Positions 49,801-57,621 of a stretch of DNA of 64,000 bases are shown here, in pieces; position 1 is the stretch's first letter, and each line of letters begins with the position of its first letter. Under the pieces are notes generated by a model. The model ran no database searches, was not told the DNA's origin, and saw only the letters and a program-made list of their open reading frames with translations. The translations under genes and the position numbers were made by a program. Source of the DNA: Neoarius graeffei (lineage: Eukaryota; Chordata; Actinopteri; Siluriformes; Ariidae); the NCBI RefSeq assembly GCF_027579695.1, contig NC_083571.1:88943888-89007887 (forward strand), in the 5' to 3' direction.

Positions 49801-52800
49801 AAGGCACTGTAAACTGCGTTCCGTTGTTTCTAAAACAATGACAATAAAGGTCTATCTATCTTAAAGCAAAAAAGGGGACACCCCAAATACTAAGCAACTC
49901 TGAAATTCATGTAAATATTTTTTTTAAAAATATATTTTTTCACTCAAGTTGTAGCGGATATCATTTGTAATAAAAACCTTCATGTTAATTTGAAAAAGAA
50001 AGCAAATACAATAGTTTTCACGAGTGCTCTCGGACCAGTGTTGTTTTTGGCAGCCATTTTTGATTTAGTTTTAGTCTTAGTCTTTTGGACGAAATGCTTA
50101 TTAGTTTTAGTCACATTTTAGTCAATTCCATCCTTGATAGTTTTGGTCTAGTTTTAGTCAACAAAAACTAAAAGGGTTTTAGTCCAGTTTTAGTCATTCA
50201 TTTTAGTCGAAAAAATAATTACTTTAAAACATTAAATTAGGCCAATACAGAGATAGGAAATTGTAATCAAGGTTGACAGGTTGTGCATAACATACTCTCA
50301 AAACAAACTTGTTTCACTTGAACGTAAAATGTATGTCAAATATTTGGGTTTAATAATCGATGACAATCTTTCTTGTAAGCCTCATATTGATTTTATTTGC
50401 AACAAATTAAACAAGGTTGTCGGCCTTTTGGCCAAGCTTAGACATTTTATTCCACTACATACCCTTATGACATTATATCGCTCTCTGATTCAACCTTATT
50501 TAACATATGGTCTTAGTTCTTGGGGACGGGCTTGTAAAACTCATATAAATAAAGTATTAATCCTACAAAAACGAGCTTTAAGATTAATCCATTTTGTTGA
50601 TAATAGAGAAAGTGCCCTTCCATTGTTTTCCAAAACCAATATTTTACCAGTAAATCATCTTTTCTATGAATGTATTTCTAAATTAATGTATGATGTTGTT
50701 AAAGTGCACCCTCAAACATTTGTAAATTATTTTCTTCTATTTCTAGTGTCCATTCATCATCATCGTTTTTCCCCTTAAGGCGTCGGCGACAGCCATGGGG
50801 CGCTACTGCTGGAAACGAGCATCCAGGAGTTGCAAGAAGTCTGTCTTGCTCATCATCCATTTCCTAGCTTGGTGTATGTCAACATCAAGTTCCTTTTCCA
50901 CTCTATTCCATATCCTCTTAGGGGTTAGAACGTCGAACAGCACCTGCTTCTGGATAGCACTATTATCGAGTCTACACACATGTGCCAGATACTTTAGGTG
51001 TTGCACTATACAAAAGTCGTGTATGGGACTTGTTTTGGTAATTTTATGCAACTTCTCATTTGAAATGCAGAAGCTCCAATCAACCTCTGTTCCCTCCCTT
51101 TCTGCTCATGCTGGCGCATTTTTTCTTTCAAAACCACGTCGGACCATTTTTCGCAGGAAGCCATGCCAGACGGTTTCCACTTTGTTTACCTCGCCCTCTG
51201 TCAAATCCCATGCTTGGACACTATACAGGAGTCTTGATTGGATACAGGTGGTGAGGAATTTCACTCTGGTTTCCAGACGTATCCGCTTGTCAGTCAGAAC
51301 ATGTTTCAGGTCGTTCCATTTTTGGTATGCTACACCAATTCGGGTGTGCAAAGATTGAGCAGTATTCTCTGAGTTGGTAATGGTGTTTCCTAAATACTTG
51401 AAACTTCGAACGTTTTTTAAAGCATTTGACCCAATGCTCACTAGGCTTGGAAGTTCCATTACATATTCGTCAACATTAAAAACCATTGTTTCAGTCTTGG
51501 TATACGAGATTTGCATTCCAAACCGTCTAAAGGTGTTATCATAAATATTGAGCATATATTGCAATTCTTCTTTTGTTTTGCATTCTTATAACACTAGGTC
51601 ATCTTACTCCAAGAACTTATATACTCAGTATTCTCGTACCAATCTACAAAAGAACTCATTTTCCCGTGTTGGTGTTAGGGTATGGAACCAGATTCCAACT
51701 TCTATAAAGATCTTCATCTAAACTGTCGTTCAAGAAAAAAGTCAGACACCACCTTTTTTCTGATTTAAGTAGATATGGATATGATGTTGACATCTCCAAA
51801 CTCTTTCTACATAACTTTATTTCTATATATAATTAAGAGCTATATATATTTATTTATCTTAGTTTTAACTTTAAATATTATTTAATACCATGCATGAATT
51901 ATTATCAGTATGACAAGTATACCTCTCTCTCTCTCTCTCTCTCTCTATTTTTTTCAATGTTATTGAATGATATATTACTGTACCTTTATATCGAATAACA
52001 AGTATTGTCTCCTCTTTTTCTTTTTGTTACCAAATAATTGTTAATTTGTCAAGTATGTTTTATTATCTTTTTCATACATATTTAAGTATTATATTAATTC
52101 ATATAAAGTATTTTTTTTCTTTGTAAACATGAGTCTGCCTTGATTAGCAGTGCGCTATTTGCAGACTCGTGTAGTCTATTATATGTTTATATGTAATTGA
52201 AATAAAAGATTGATTGAAGTGTGCATGCTCTCTATATAAACACTGTCTAGTGCAGACATCCCAAGTCTCCCGGAAGTCTCCCGCATATTGATAGTGGCTC
52301 CCTGATGCCCGCAAATTGGATAATATCTCCTGGAATCTAGAGCAAGCGAGCAAGAGCGTGCACGCGAAACATTTATGTCTGCATCGCGCATATGATGGAA
52401 TGCGCGAGGGAGAGCGAGAGAGTCTGCGTGTGTGCCTGTTCATGTAACGCATGCTAGACAAAGAGCATCCCGATTGGTTTACAGACATCCAAACTCATTT
52501 CAGGGAGGTGTCGTAACACCCCCCTTCGCTGAGGGGAAAAAAGTCATGCGTCACGACACCTCCCTGAAATGAATTTCTGCAGGCTGGGATGTCTGCTAGT
52601 GCGCATGCTCCATTGTTCACAGACTCGTGTTTCTGCCTCCGTTTAACATGTCGCAATATATTAAGGCACAGCAACAGGTCTGAAAAGCTACATTTCCCCC
52701 CATATGTTTCACAGTAACTCAAATATGGGTCAATATATGACAAAGCATTCAGTTGCTGTCCCACCAATAATCCCTGCAGGACAAGTTTTACTTATGACAT

Positions 52801-55800
52801 GTTAATTGAATTTAAGTTAGCTTAACCAAGCCAACTTTAGCATGAAGCTAGCGGTCCCATTCATTTTCGCCAGGTCACGGTATTTTGGAAAACTTCATAG
52901 GAAATTCATCACAGCCCGATTGTTGAGTGACATTAACCAAAGCTAGCAAACGTATACATGATCTGTTAAGGACTTCTTGTAACGTTAACTTACCGTCGCA
53001 GAAATAGCAGCATGGTGAGCTTTAGATGACTCTTGAGGTCGGTTGTATTCTTGCCACGTAGTTTATAGCCACAGTGTCTACCTCTGTCTCCCACTACAAG
53101 GCATTCCGTTTTATTTTCTGCTGGATTACGTGTAAAGTATGTCCATAAATCATCGTGTCTTTTCCGCCCACCAAGCCCTTGTGCTGGCGTTGCCGCCGCC
53201 ATGGTCCATGAACTGTGTGCACTGTGCCTGGTGGGCGTGGCCAAACAAGGACAGGATGCAGTGCATTGCTGATATTTTCAGCATTTGGCAGACAGGTTGC
53301 ACGCACCGTTGGAGGAAATGCCATGCATTTTGATAGTCCTATAGCCAACCCACTAACATTTTCGTCTCGTCAACGAAAACAACAGATACATCTCGTCATA
53401 TTTTCGTGATCAAAGAGTTATGTTTAGCTCGTCACTGTCTCGTTTTAGTCATGAAAAAAAGGTGCGTTAACGAAATAATTTCGTCATCGTTAACGAAAAC
53501 AACACTGTCTCGGACTTTTGGACCTCACTGTCTATGATCTTTACCTTGTAATACTGGCTAATGTTCAGTCTGTCTTCCTAAAATAAGTAAAATATCAACA
53601 GTTTATGGTGCACAGTTTGAAAATACACAATAATAGTTGAACAGAAAATTATCTGTTGAAAGAATCAAGGGAGTAGAAATCAGTTGTTAATCTCAAAATA
53701 ATTTAACTGGAGTTATGAACCTTGAGTAATACAGAGGATTTCTGCCATGTAAGTCCCATTGACCAGGTATGGAGACTCTCGATCTGGGATTTTGTTCAGT
53801 TTGATCTCAGCAGTTTTCTCGTCAATGGATAGCCAGTTGTCTCGGTCAGAGCCTTTAACATATCTGAGAGAGGAAAACCAGACGTATAGTTCACATACAG
53901 AGATGGGTAACAAATAAAGGGAAAACATGAATACATTTGTGCAGAAATATAACGAGTGCAGATATTCCCACACAGATAGTGCCATTAATTAATATTATAA
54001 TGCTCTGTGTTATGTATGTCAGAATAGCTTAAAAAAAAGATTCTATTAATCAAATATGCCATGAAGAAAATAATAACAGGGACTCACTTGACTCCATGAG
54101 CAGGTAATCCTGTATCTGGATCGATAGCGGTGTATGTTGTGAGGACCTTTTTTATATCAACCATCTTTCCATTTTCAGAAACTGGAACTGCCTTCACTTT
54201 GGGATTGAAGATCGGGCCTTCAGGCTGATTCTTTACATTAACATTCATAGTGTAGACTTTACCACCACCACCACCACCACCGAGCATTCCTGTAGGTCCA
54301 GGTATCCCTGAAGGCTTATGTCCTGGGTAGAACTGAGCCACATTACTTATAATGATGCTCAGTTTCATGAGTTTTACTTGCTCATAATCTACACTCTGAA
54401 AGCAAAGCACATTGGTTACTTCTTCTGCACAGTACAAGCACTCACACTGAAATGAACATCATTCTTCAGATCACAATGTCACACTAAGGCAATATGATGT
54501 TAGAAGTGGCATATTTGTCCTAATTTATAGCAATATAAGCCTGGTGATCAAGACAGGAAAATTGGGGAAATAAAACATTGACAACCTTGACAAGCATCAG
54601 GATTCCCTCGTTGGTCTTTGGATCAGTGACGATATTAAAATGCCCACCCCCATTGCCTGACACAATGGTGTACACAGCCTGCCAGTTTTCAGTGTTTGGC
54701 AAGTCCAGATCAGTGGCTTTCAATCTCATCACCTCCACATTCTCTGTGTTCTCCTCAACACTGACTTGAAACTGTACACAGAAGGACCAACAAATAGGGA
54801 TAACTGTCTCACTGGCCCATCAAAAGTGATTATATTTCTGTGCCTTGCATATTACATTCTCGACAACTACTGTCAAATTTCACAACACTGGAATGAGTAG
54901 GAACACAGGGATTAAACAGGTGCTGCCTTACTGAGTCCTGCTCCAGTACTGGGATGTTATCATTGACATCCTTGATCTGAATAGTTAATGTTGTTGTCGC
55001 TGTGTTGCAACCTTGACCCCCATTGAGGTCTAAGGCTCTTATAGTAAGCTTATACTGGTCAACTTTCTGTAGAGAGATAGGTATTATAACAAGACACTCA
55101 TCTTTTCAAAATATTAGGTTACAATAAAGACAATCTCTCTTTATTGATTGTAGCAGATTTATGATAGCAGTCTGTACAAAATTCCAGCCTTGACCAGTGT
55201 GTGGTGCCTCACCTCTCGGTCCAAGTTTTTATTATTAACAATCACTTCTCCATTCGGATAAATATCAAACATCTTTCCTGGAGGGTTCTCATCAACAATC
55301 TCATAGGAGATCTGAGAGTTGATATTCCCAGGTTCATCAGCATCTGTTGCTGTTACTTTCATTAGTCGTACCTAAACATTTCATAAGTCATGTTTACACT
55401 TATCTACCACCATTATTCTAATCTCATTACCTCCTTGTGTTTTATGCAACATCTGCAGACCTACGAAAGTGTCAATTTCAAATTCTTTTAAAAAAAGGTC
55501 ATGTCAATTATTTCACACTTGCCTTTATTGCTGAGCTCATTCACAGATCCTGTGCTGATGGGTAAGAAGATGGGAGGATTGTCATTCTGATCTTGCACCT
55601 TTACTCTCAGCTGAATTTCATTCTCTGCTATTGATCCATTAGTGTACATCGCAATTCCAGAGAGCTGTTAAGCCCATCATCATCAGAAAGGTATCACTAT
55701 CATTACTGCCATCACCATCCTGTTTATAAGTTATATCAGTGCTCAGTGACTCTTAACTTACATTGTACTGGGAAATGACCTCTCGGTCCAGGATCCCAGT

Positions 55801-56168
55801 TACTTTAACGTTGCCAGTGGAAGGGTCCACAATGAACAAGTTATAGGGTGGCTTGTCTGCACCGATGCCCTTTAAAGCATATCTTAATGGGACCTGACTT
55901 TCATTCGTTCTGTCTGAACGAATCTTTAAAAAAAAAAAATTGTCAGGGATTAAAAAGATCAAGTATGTAATAAACTGATAAAATACATTTTTCTCAAAAA
56001 TCGAAGAGTAGAAAACTAAAATTAAATGTATTAATTAAAATTCATTAAAGAGAAAACATTCTCACCCTGGCAATAAAGGGCTTTTTAGTGTAGTCTACAT
56101 TCTCCTCCAAAATTTGTGGAGGGACAATCCATTCTCTCCTGTGCCTTTGGAGGAGTACAGAGTAGTCT
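31373..56168 (-). CDS. dsg2: desmoglein-2-like desmosomal cadherin gene, 13 exons, 5' end not found
   Basis: Desmogleins are single-pass desmosomal cadherins that bind neighbouring cells in a calcium-dependent way and anchor plakoglobin inside. The exons, in transcription order, give: a furin-type site RHRR before EWIVPPQ (mature N-terminus with the adhesive Trp), EC1 to EC4 with NDN linker motifs, and a membrane-proximal domain with a CTCDESATC segment. A hydrophobic helix ending [10 protein letters not shown] follows. The cytoplasmic catenin-binding segment has [14 protein letters not shown] and [13 protein letters not shown] long tail has desmoglein-type repeats ([19 protein letters not shown]). 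The mature protein would be roughly 1,070 residues, close to known desmogleins. The catenin-binding motif and repeat tail separate it from desmocollins. The paralogue (dsg2.1 or dsg2.2 type) cannot be told. The signal-peptide exon is missing and one junction conflicts in phase. Confidence 0.92.
32804..34753 (-). mobile_element. Tc1-like transposon in the desmoglein intron
   Basis: The termini CAGTTGTGGTCAGAAGTTTA and its complement are at both ends, with TA at 32802-32803 and 34754-34755. On the minus strand a transposase remnant at 33321-33512 keeps [20 protein letters not shown] from the DDE domain. The rest is degraded, and a SINE (33856-34229) interrupts it. Confidence 0.92.
33856..34229 (-). 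mobile_element. tRNA-derived SINE, tail type 2, inside Tc1
   Basis: A perfect 12-bp target duplication ACTGTTTGAACT (33844-33855, 34230-34241). On the minus strand the pol III head GTGGTGTAGTGGTTGGC and B box run into the body and a GATAATGAGATGAGATGAG-type 3' tail. Confidence 0.95.
35225..36821 (+). mobile_element. near full-length Tc1-like transposon
   Basis: 1597 bp with inverted termini CAGTGGTGCTTGAAAGTTTG and its complement, each next to TA (35223-35224, 36822-36823). It carries one transposase gene with point damage. The 6525-6709 fragment is a second copy of the family. Confidence 0.95.
35590..36604 (+). pseudogene. Tc1 transposase, stop codons and altered catalytic residues
   Basis: It begins [20 protein letters not shown] with a paired-type helix-turn-helix ([13 protein letters not shown]). 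An in-frame TGA at 35767-35769 replaces the Arg of the GRP hinge (CGA to TGA). From 36035 the catalytic part is open to 36604. The first DDE position reads WMEET where the family has W-S/M-D-E-T. The second is intact ([10 protein letters not shown]). The third reads [10 protein letters not shown] where Tc1 has NPIENLW, so Glu became Lys. This copy cannot encode active transposase. Confidence 0.88.
37693..38090 (-). pseudogene. hAT transposase core remnant
   Basis: Two overlapping minus-strand readings carry the RNase-H-like core: [19 protein letters not shown] and [12 protein letters not shown] in one frame, then [19 protein letters not shown] (from a DNGANI motif) in another after a frameshift. 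No BED finger or dimerisation domain is left. Confidence 0.75.
38147..38186. repeat. (TAA)n microsatellite inside the hAT
   Basis: About 11 AAT/TAA units just upstream of the right subterminal region. Confidence 0.9.
39478..39750 (-). CDS. dsg2: desmoglein cytoplasmic exon 2
   Basis: Acceptor TTTGACAG at 39751-39758 and donor CAT/GTAAGT at 39478, phase 0 on both sides. The 91 codons start [15 protein letters not shown], contain [17 protein letters not shown] and end FFNHYYLH. This is the juxtamembrane-to-catenin-binding linker. Confidence 0.88.
39751..40216. other. intron sequence, nothing recognised
   Basis: AT-rich part of the desmoglein intron between the exon at 39750 and a DNA element starting near 40217. 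Confidence 0.5.
40753..42050 (+). pseudogene. ZMYM1-like hAT transposase, broken
   Basis: It starts within the RNase-H-like core ([18 protein letters not shown] and [13 protein letters not shown] near 40780-40900). It is then open from 40993 to 41664 with [20 protein letters not shown] and a helical region. After stops, it ends with the hAT dimerisation motif [18 protein letters not shown] near 41860-41915. Several stops and shifts exist, and the N-terminal TTF finger is missing. Confidence 0.8.
42413..42440. repeat. homopolymer G tract
   Basis: 28 consecutive G residues with no interruption, a likely G-quadruplex former and a likely assembly-uncertain spot. Confidence 0.9.
42650..43148 (+). 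mobile_element. LINE 3' end fragment
   Basis: The end of a non-LTR reverse transcriptase ORF is readable across frames ([34 protein letters not shown]). It is followed by a T-rich 3' region and CAAATAAACATAAAAAGG plus a poly(A)-like tail. It interrupts the element at 40217-43812. Confidence 0.7.
43912..44039 (-). CDS. dsg2: desmoglein exon: end of transmembrane segment and cytoplasmic start
   Basis: Acceptor TTTCACAG before 44039 and donor CGG/GTAAGA at 43912. It enters in phase 1 and leaves in phase 0. It encodes [19 protein letters not shown], then [11 protein letters not shown] and EGQGEDR. The LLLLFCQCG end of the membrane helix is typical of desmogleins. Confidence 0.92.
44193..44426 (-). 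CDS. dsg2: desmoglein exon: membrane-proximal domain and transmembrane start
   Basis: Acceptor ATTGTAG before 44426, donor C/GTGAGC at 44193. It encodes [40 protein letters not shown] and the first half of the membrane helix ([13 protein letters not shown]), which the next exon completes in frame. Confidence 0.92.
44707..44928 (-). CDS. dsg2: desmoglein exon: EC4/EC5 linker and membrane-proximal domain
   Basis: Acceptor ATTATAG before 44928, donor AATG/GTACGA at 44707. It encodes [20 protein letters not shown] and [15 protein letters not shown] and ends KWSVELLN. Joined to the next exon it reads [13 protein letters not shown], as in other desmogleins. Reading through the donor would give another 30-odd codons of intron. 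Confidence 0.92.
45349..45464 (+). pseudogene. Crypton/tyrosine-recombinase-like first exon (tentative)
   Basis: An ATG in CAAAATGGCGG context opens [17 protein letters not shown], then [17 protein letters not shown] and a donor-like AAG/GTAAAG. The pattern (S/T-E-E-E... T-K-x-A-T-x-x-x-x-L-x-x-F-K) resembles the N-terminus of fish DUF3504/Crypton-derived ORFs. The minus-strand segment 60750-60877 looks like a relative (MAECVAEPTKDEIKTLLENK). No downstream recombinase exon was found. Confidence 0.4.
46160..46725 (+). pseudogene. BED zinc-finger exon of a hAT transposase, interrupted by a SINE
   Basis: Before the SINE, the frame reads [11 protein letters not shown]. After it, at about 46590-46720, it reads [19 protein letters not shown], then [19 protein letters not shown]. 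The CKIC and HLKTKH pairs are the zinc ligands, and the aromatic start lies upstream. The SINE sits between them. Confidence 0.75.
46201..46584 (+). mobile_element. tRNA-derived SINE, tail type 2, in the hAT
   Basis: The head GGTGGTGTAGTGGTTAGCGC, B box GGGTTCGAGCCCC and tail GATAATGAGATGAGAT. The target duplication AAACTCTGGCG/AAACTCCGGCG (46190-46200, 46585-46595) has one difference. This is the cleanest copy in the window. Confidence 0.95.
46833..46888. repeat. (TA)n microsatellite
   Basis: About 28 TA units followed by a short CACACACA run near the right end of the hAT. Confidence 0.95.
48237..49809 (+). mobile_element. near full-length Tc1-like transposon in the LINE 3' UTR
   Basis: 1573 bp. 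The termini CAGTGCCTTGAAAAAGTATT and its complement lie next to TA (48235-48236, 49810-49811). Long inverted repeats of about 200 bp include GAACTTTTTCACATTTTTCC. Confidence 0.95.
48615..49591 (+). pseudogene. Tc1 transposase, frameshift, stop and lost first catalytic Asp
   Basis: It starts [21 protein letters not shown] frameshift near 48690 ends the first helix-turn-helix reading, which resumes as [17 protein letters not shown] sequence through [18 protein letters not shown] at about 49004-49006 replaces Trp before [10 protein letters not shown]. From 49013 to 49591 it is open. The first catalytic position is His (WSHET instead of WSDET). The second ([10 protein letters not shown]) and third (NPIEHLW) are intact. 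Confidence 0.88.
50281..51830 (+). mobile_element. Rex1/Babar-like LINE 3' fragment, split by another LINE
   Basis: The reading 50281-50778 is open and contains [55 protein letters not shown] and [13 protein letters not shown]. After the inner LINE it resumes near 51580 as [12 protein letters not shown] and [18 protein letters not shown]. These match the Rex1/Babar type of RT C-terminus. A 3' UTR follows to about 52210. Confidence 0.78.
50776..51575 (-). mobile_element. LINE reverse-transcriptase fragment, inverted inside the Rex1-like LINE
   Basis: The minus-strand reading 51106-51564 includes [56 protein letters not shown] and [17 protein letters not shown]. 50803-51051 continues with [20 protein letters not shown]. 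It is the same clade as the fragment at 63195-64000 but a different family. CATTC-type short repeats at both borders suggest a target duplication. Confidence 0.75.
52249..52600. mobile_element. MITE with GCAGACATCCCA ends
   Basis: The termini GTGCAGACATCCCA and TGGGATGTCTGC are inverted. An internal palindrome (TTTCAGGGAGGTGTCGT and its complement ACGACACCTCCCTGAAA at 52499-52570) sits close to the right end. Confidence 0.7.
52990..53244 (-). pseudogene. BED-finger exon of the hAT at 50036-53507
   Basis: The minus-strand reading contains [16 protein letters not shown] (aromatic start), [20 protein letters not shown] and TTDLKSHLK. The CxxxG..C spacing is unusual for a BED finger but the order fits. 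It opens near an ATG at 53202 ([12 protein letters not shown]) with a start context on the minus strand. The catalytic part is absent. Confidence 0.65.
53531..53720. other. desmoglein intron edge
   Basis: AT-rich, ends at the donor of the exon at 53721. Part of the 8.8-kb intron 44929-53720. Confidence 0.7.
53721..53863 (-). CDS. dsg2: desmoglein exon: EC4 second part
   Basis: Acceptor CTCTCAG before 53863, donor CAAG/GTTCAT at 53721. It encodes [33 protein letters not shown] and [10 protein letters not shown]. It joins to the next exon as [14 protein letters not shown]. Phase 2 in, phase 1 out. Confidence 0.92.
54088..54395 (-). CDS. dsg2: desmoglein exon: EC3/EC4 with a polyglycine loop
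   Basis: Acceptor TGCTTTCAG before 54395, donor AA/GTGAGT at 54088. It encodes [20 protein letters not shown], then a loop [17 protein letters not shown] coded by a (CCA)n tract on the plus strand. [20 protein letters not shown] and [14 protein letters not shown] follow. The next exon completes the Lys codon. Confidence 0.92.
54586..54771 (-). CDS. dsg2: desmoglein exon: EC3
   Basis: Acceptor GTGTACAG before 54771, donor AAG/GTTGTC at 54586; phase 0 throughout. It encodes [39 protein letters not shown] and [13 protein letters not shown], the standard calcium-binding loop arrangement. Confidence 0.93.
54932..55066 (-). CDS. dsg2: desmoglein exon: EC2 end and EC2/EC3 linker
   Basis: Acceptor CTCTACAG before 55066, donor TCA/GTAAGG at 54932. 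45 codons from [17 protein letters not shown] to [15 protein letters not shown], with the DxNDN calcium-binding linker. Confidence 0.94.
55213..55371 (-). CDS. dsg2: desmoglein exon: EC2 core
   Basis: Donor GAG/GTGAGG at 55213 joins LDRE to KVDQY in frame. It encodes [37 protein letters not shown] and NKNLDRE. The apparent acceptor TTTAG before 55371 leaves the reading in phase 0, which does not match the upstream exon (phase 1). Confidence 0.88.
55523..55664 (-). CDS. dsg2: desmoglein exon: EC1/EC2 linker, possible GC donor
   Basis: Acceptor CTTAACAG before 55664 in phase 0. It encodes [35 protein letters not shown] and GSVNELSNK. The best donor is AAAG/GCAAGT, a GC-type site at 55523, which leaves one extra base. 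A GT at 55518 would give two extra bases. Neither fits the next exon. Confidence 0.85.
55762..55923 (-). CDS. dsg2: desmoglein exon: EC1
   Basis: A long T tract and AAAG acceptor before 55923, donor AAT/GTAAGT at 55762, phase 0. It encodes [39 protein letters not shown] and [11 protein letters not shown], a typical desmosomal EC1. Confidence 0.94.
56066..56168 (-). CDS. dsg2: desmoglein exon: propeptide cleavage site and mature N-terminus
   Basis: Donor AGG/GTGAGA at 56066. It encodes [11 protein letters not shown] then [20 protein letters not shown] and IAR. RHRR followed by EW is the classical cadherin furin-type site, and the Trp is the strand-swap residue. The frame meets a stop (TGA) at 56186-56188, so the acceptor must be downstream of the pyrimidine-rich CTCCTAG at 56197. 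Candidate AGs lie before 56183 and 56168; the start given is a guess. Confidence 0.85.
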
Positions 56169-56199
56169 GATTTGGCTCCAGCTTCAAACACACACTAGG

Positions 56200-57605
56200 A
56201 GAAAAGACAAAGAAGTATTTGAAATGTAGTTCATTTTTTAAAATATCACAAAGATCTATGGTTGCCACAGATTTATTTATATTGAGGTTAGTGTCAGTCT
56301 TCTCTGTTCATATATGCACAAAATACATCATTCATACAGGCATTATTTAGTGACTTTAAAAAAAACAACCTTATTTACATATCTTTATGTAGGTGGATGT
56401 GAGATAAGGCAACTGCCATTGTAAATACAGAATGTATGTTTACTACTGATGTTAAATAATAGGAACAAGATCAGTGAAGCTTTGGACCTCCAGACACTAC
56501 AAGTAGCCCATGTTATTTTTACTGATTTTATAACCCCCCCCCAAAAAAATTATATTGACTGATGTGAGATTTGACAACTAGCATTGCAGACTAAAAACAG
56601 GCAACGCTACAGTGCTAATCATATGACTCAAAATGTTAAAATTTATTCTATGTTAAATAATTTTCATTAATTTGACACTCATACCATTACTGTTCCTTCG
56701 TTGGATTTGCACATATATAAAATTTGTTTACTTATTTTTAACAAAATTTGTAAATTTAATGGGAGAAATATGGGTAAATCACTGCAAAATAGGAACAAGA
56801 ATGCTTGGGGCCTACGGACATTACAAGGGGCCTACGGACACTACAAACAAGTATTCAAGTTTTATCACTATGTATTAATCCAATTTATGTTGAGTGCTTA
56901 TGTTTGATAAAAAGTATCCAACAACAAATAGCAACATACCAATAATGATCAAACATGGCATCCATTCTATGATTTAGTACCAGGCCTACGGACACTACAG
57001 ATTTTTTTAGGCAAAATTACATGGGTTCAGGATCAGGTGACAAGACCTAGTATTTGTAAACAATCGGATAACTACTGATTCAAACACAGAGACATCATAT
57101 GCTTGCTTATAAATTACATTTTGATAATATATCTCACACTTTAGTCTTTTAGAAAGACTCATTTTTGTCAGAAAATATATAATCATGCAAAATGACGCTC
57201 GACATGATTTCATTTTTAAATAATACTGTGTGACATTTACTCAATGAACATGAAAAAAATAAATGTGATAAAAGAAAAAACATGAATTTTACTCATATTT
57301 GCAATTAATTTAAACATTTTTTACATTTAAAATATCAATAACTAGCAAGTGCAACATCATTACATCAAATTTATGATAAATTTGGATCACATAATTAGTC
57401 AGAAATTTGGACTCGATTGATCAATTTCCACAATTTTTTTTAGGGATTTTAGATCCAACATAGTTACAAAATTTCCATTACTCTTCATGATAGACAAGCA
57501 AACTCATATGATGTAGGATACAGATACTCGATACTAACAGTAATTGGTACACCTGATTGTGCTGTAGCCAATTGGAAATCTGGGATTTTTTTTTTTTAAA
57601 TTTAC
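56200..57605. other. no exon found; AT-rich with a short repeated motif
   Basis: The missing desmoglein 5' exons could not be located here. The motif GGCCTACGGACACTACA occurs at about 56808, 56827 and 56981, and a diverged form near 56489. Segments around 56400-56510 and 56590-56840 look like two diverged copies of one sequence. Confidence 0.5.
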
Positions 57606-57621
57606 TCATATCTTCTTCCGC

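Larger units (their letters stand above)
47350..49862 (+). mobile_element. LINE fragment (L2/CR1-like RT end and 3' UTR), split by Tc1
   Basis: The reading 47386-47932 in two frames holds [51 protein letters not shown] and [20 protein letters not shown], the C-terminal RT signature of a fish LINE. After the Tc1 the 3' UTR resumes (AACTGCGTTCCGTTGTTTCT) and ends CAATAAAGGTCTATCTATCT. Confidence 0.8.
50036..53507 (-). mobile_element. hAT element with perfect 8-bp duplication, host to two LINEs and a MITE
   Basis: The termini CAGTGTTGTTTT and AAAACAACACTG are perfect inverted repeats. The duplication TCTCGGAC (50028-50035, 53508-53515) is perfect. TTTAGTC repeats fill the left subterminal region and ACGAAA repeats the right. 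A BED-finger exon is on the minus strand at 52990-53244. No catalytic core remains. Confidence 0.95.
47047..53530. mobile_element. mariner-type MITE forming the outer shell of a nest
   Basis: The left terminus CAGTGGGGTCTAAAACCTGA follows TA (47045-47046). The right terminus near 53512-53530 reads GGACTTTTGGACCTCACTG, its diverged complement. Its own sequence is limited to about 47047-47350 and 49863-50027 plus the last bases. A LINE with a Tc1, and a hAT with two LINEs, fill the rest. Confidence 0.65.

Noticed and set aside
57007-57213. Possible signal-peptide exon of desmoglein on the minus strand
   Set aside because: Although it has a hydrophobic start (CMIIYFLTK), it lacks a fitting donor and propeptide sequence, and the surroundings are decayed repeats.
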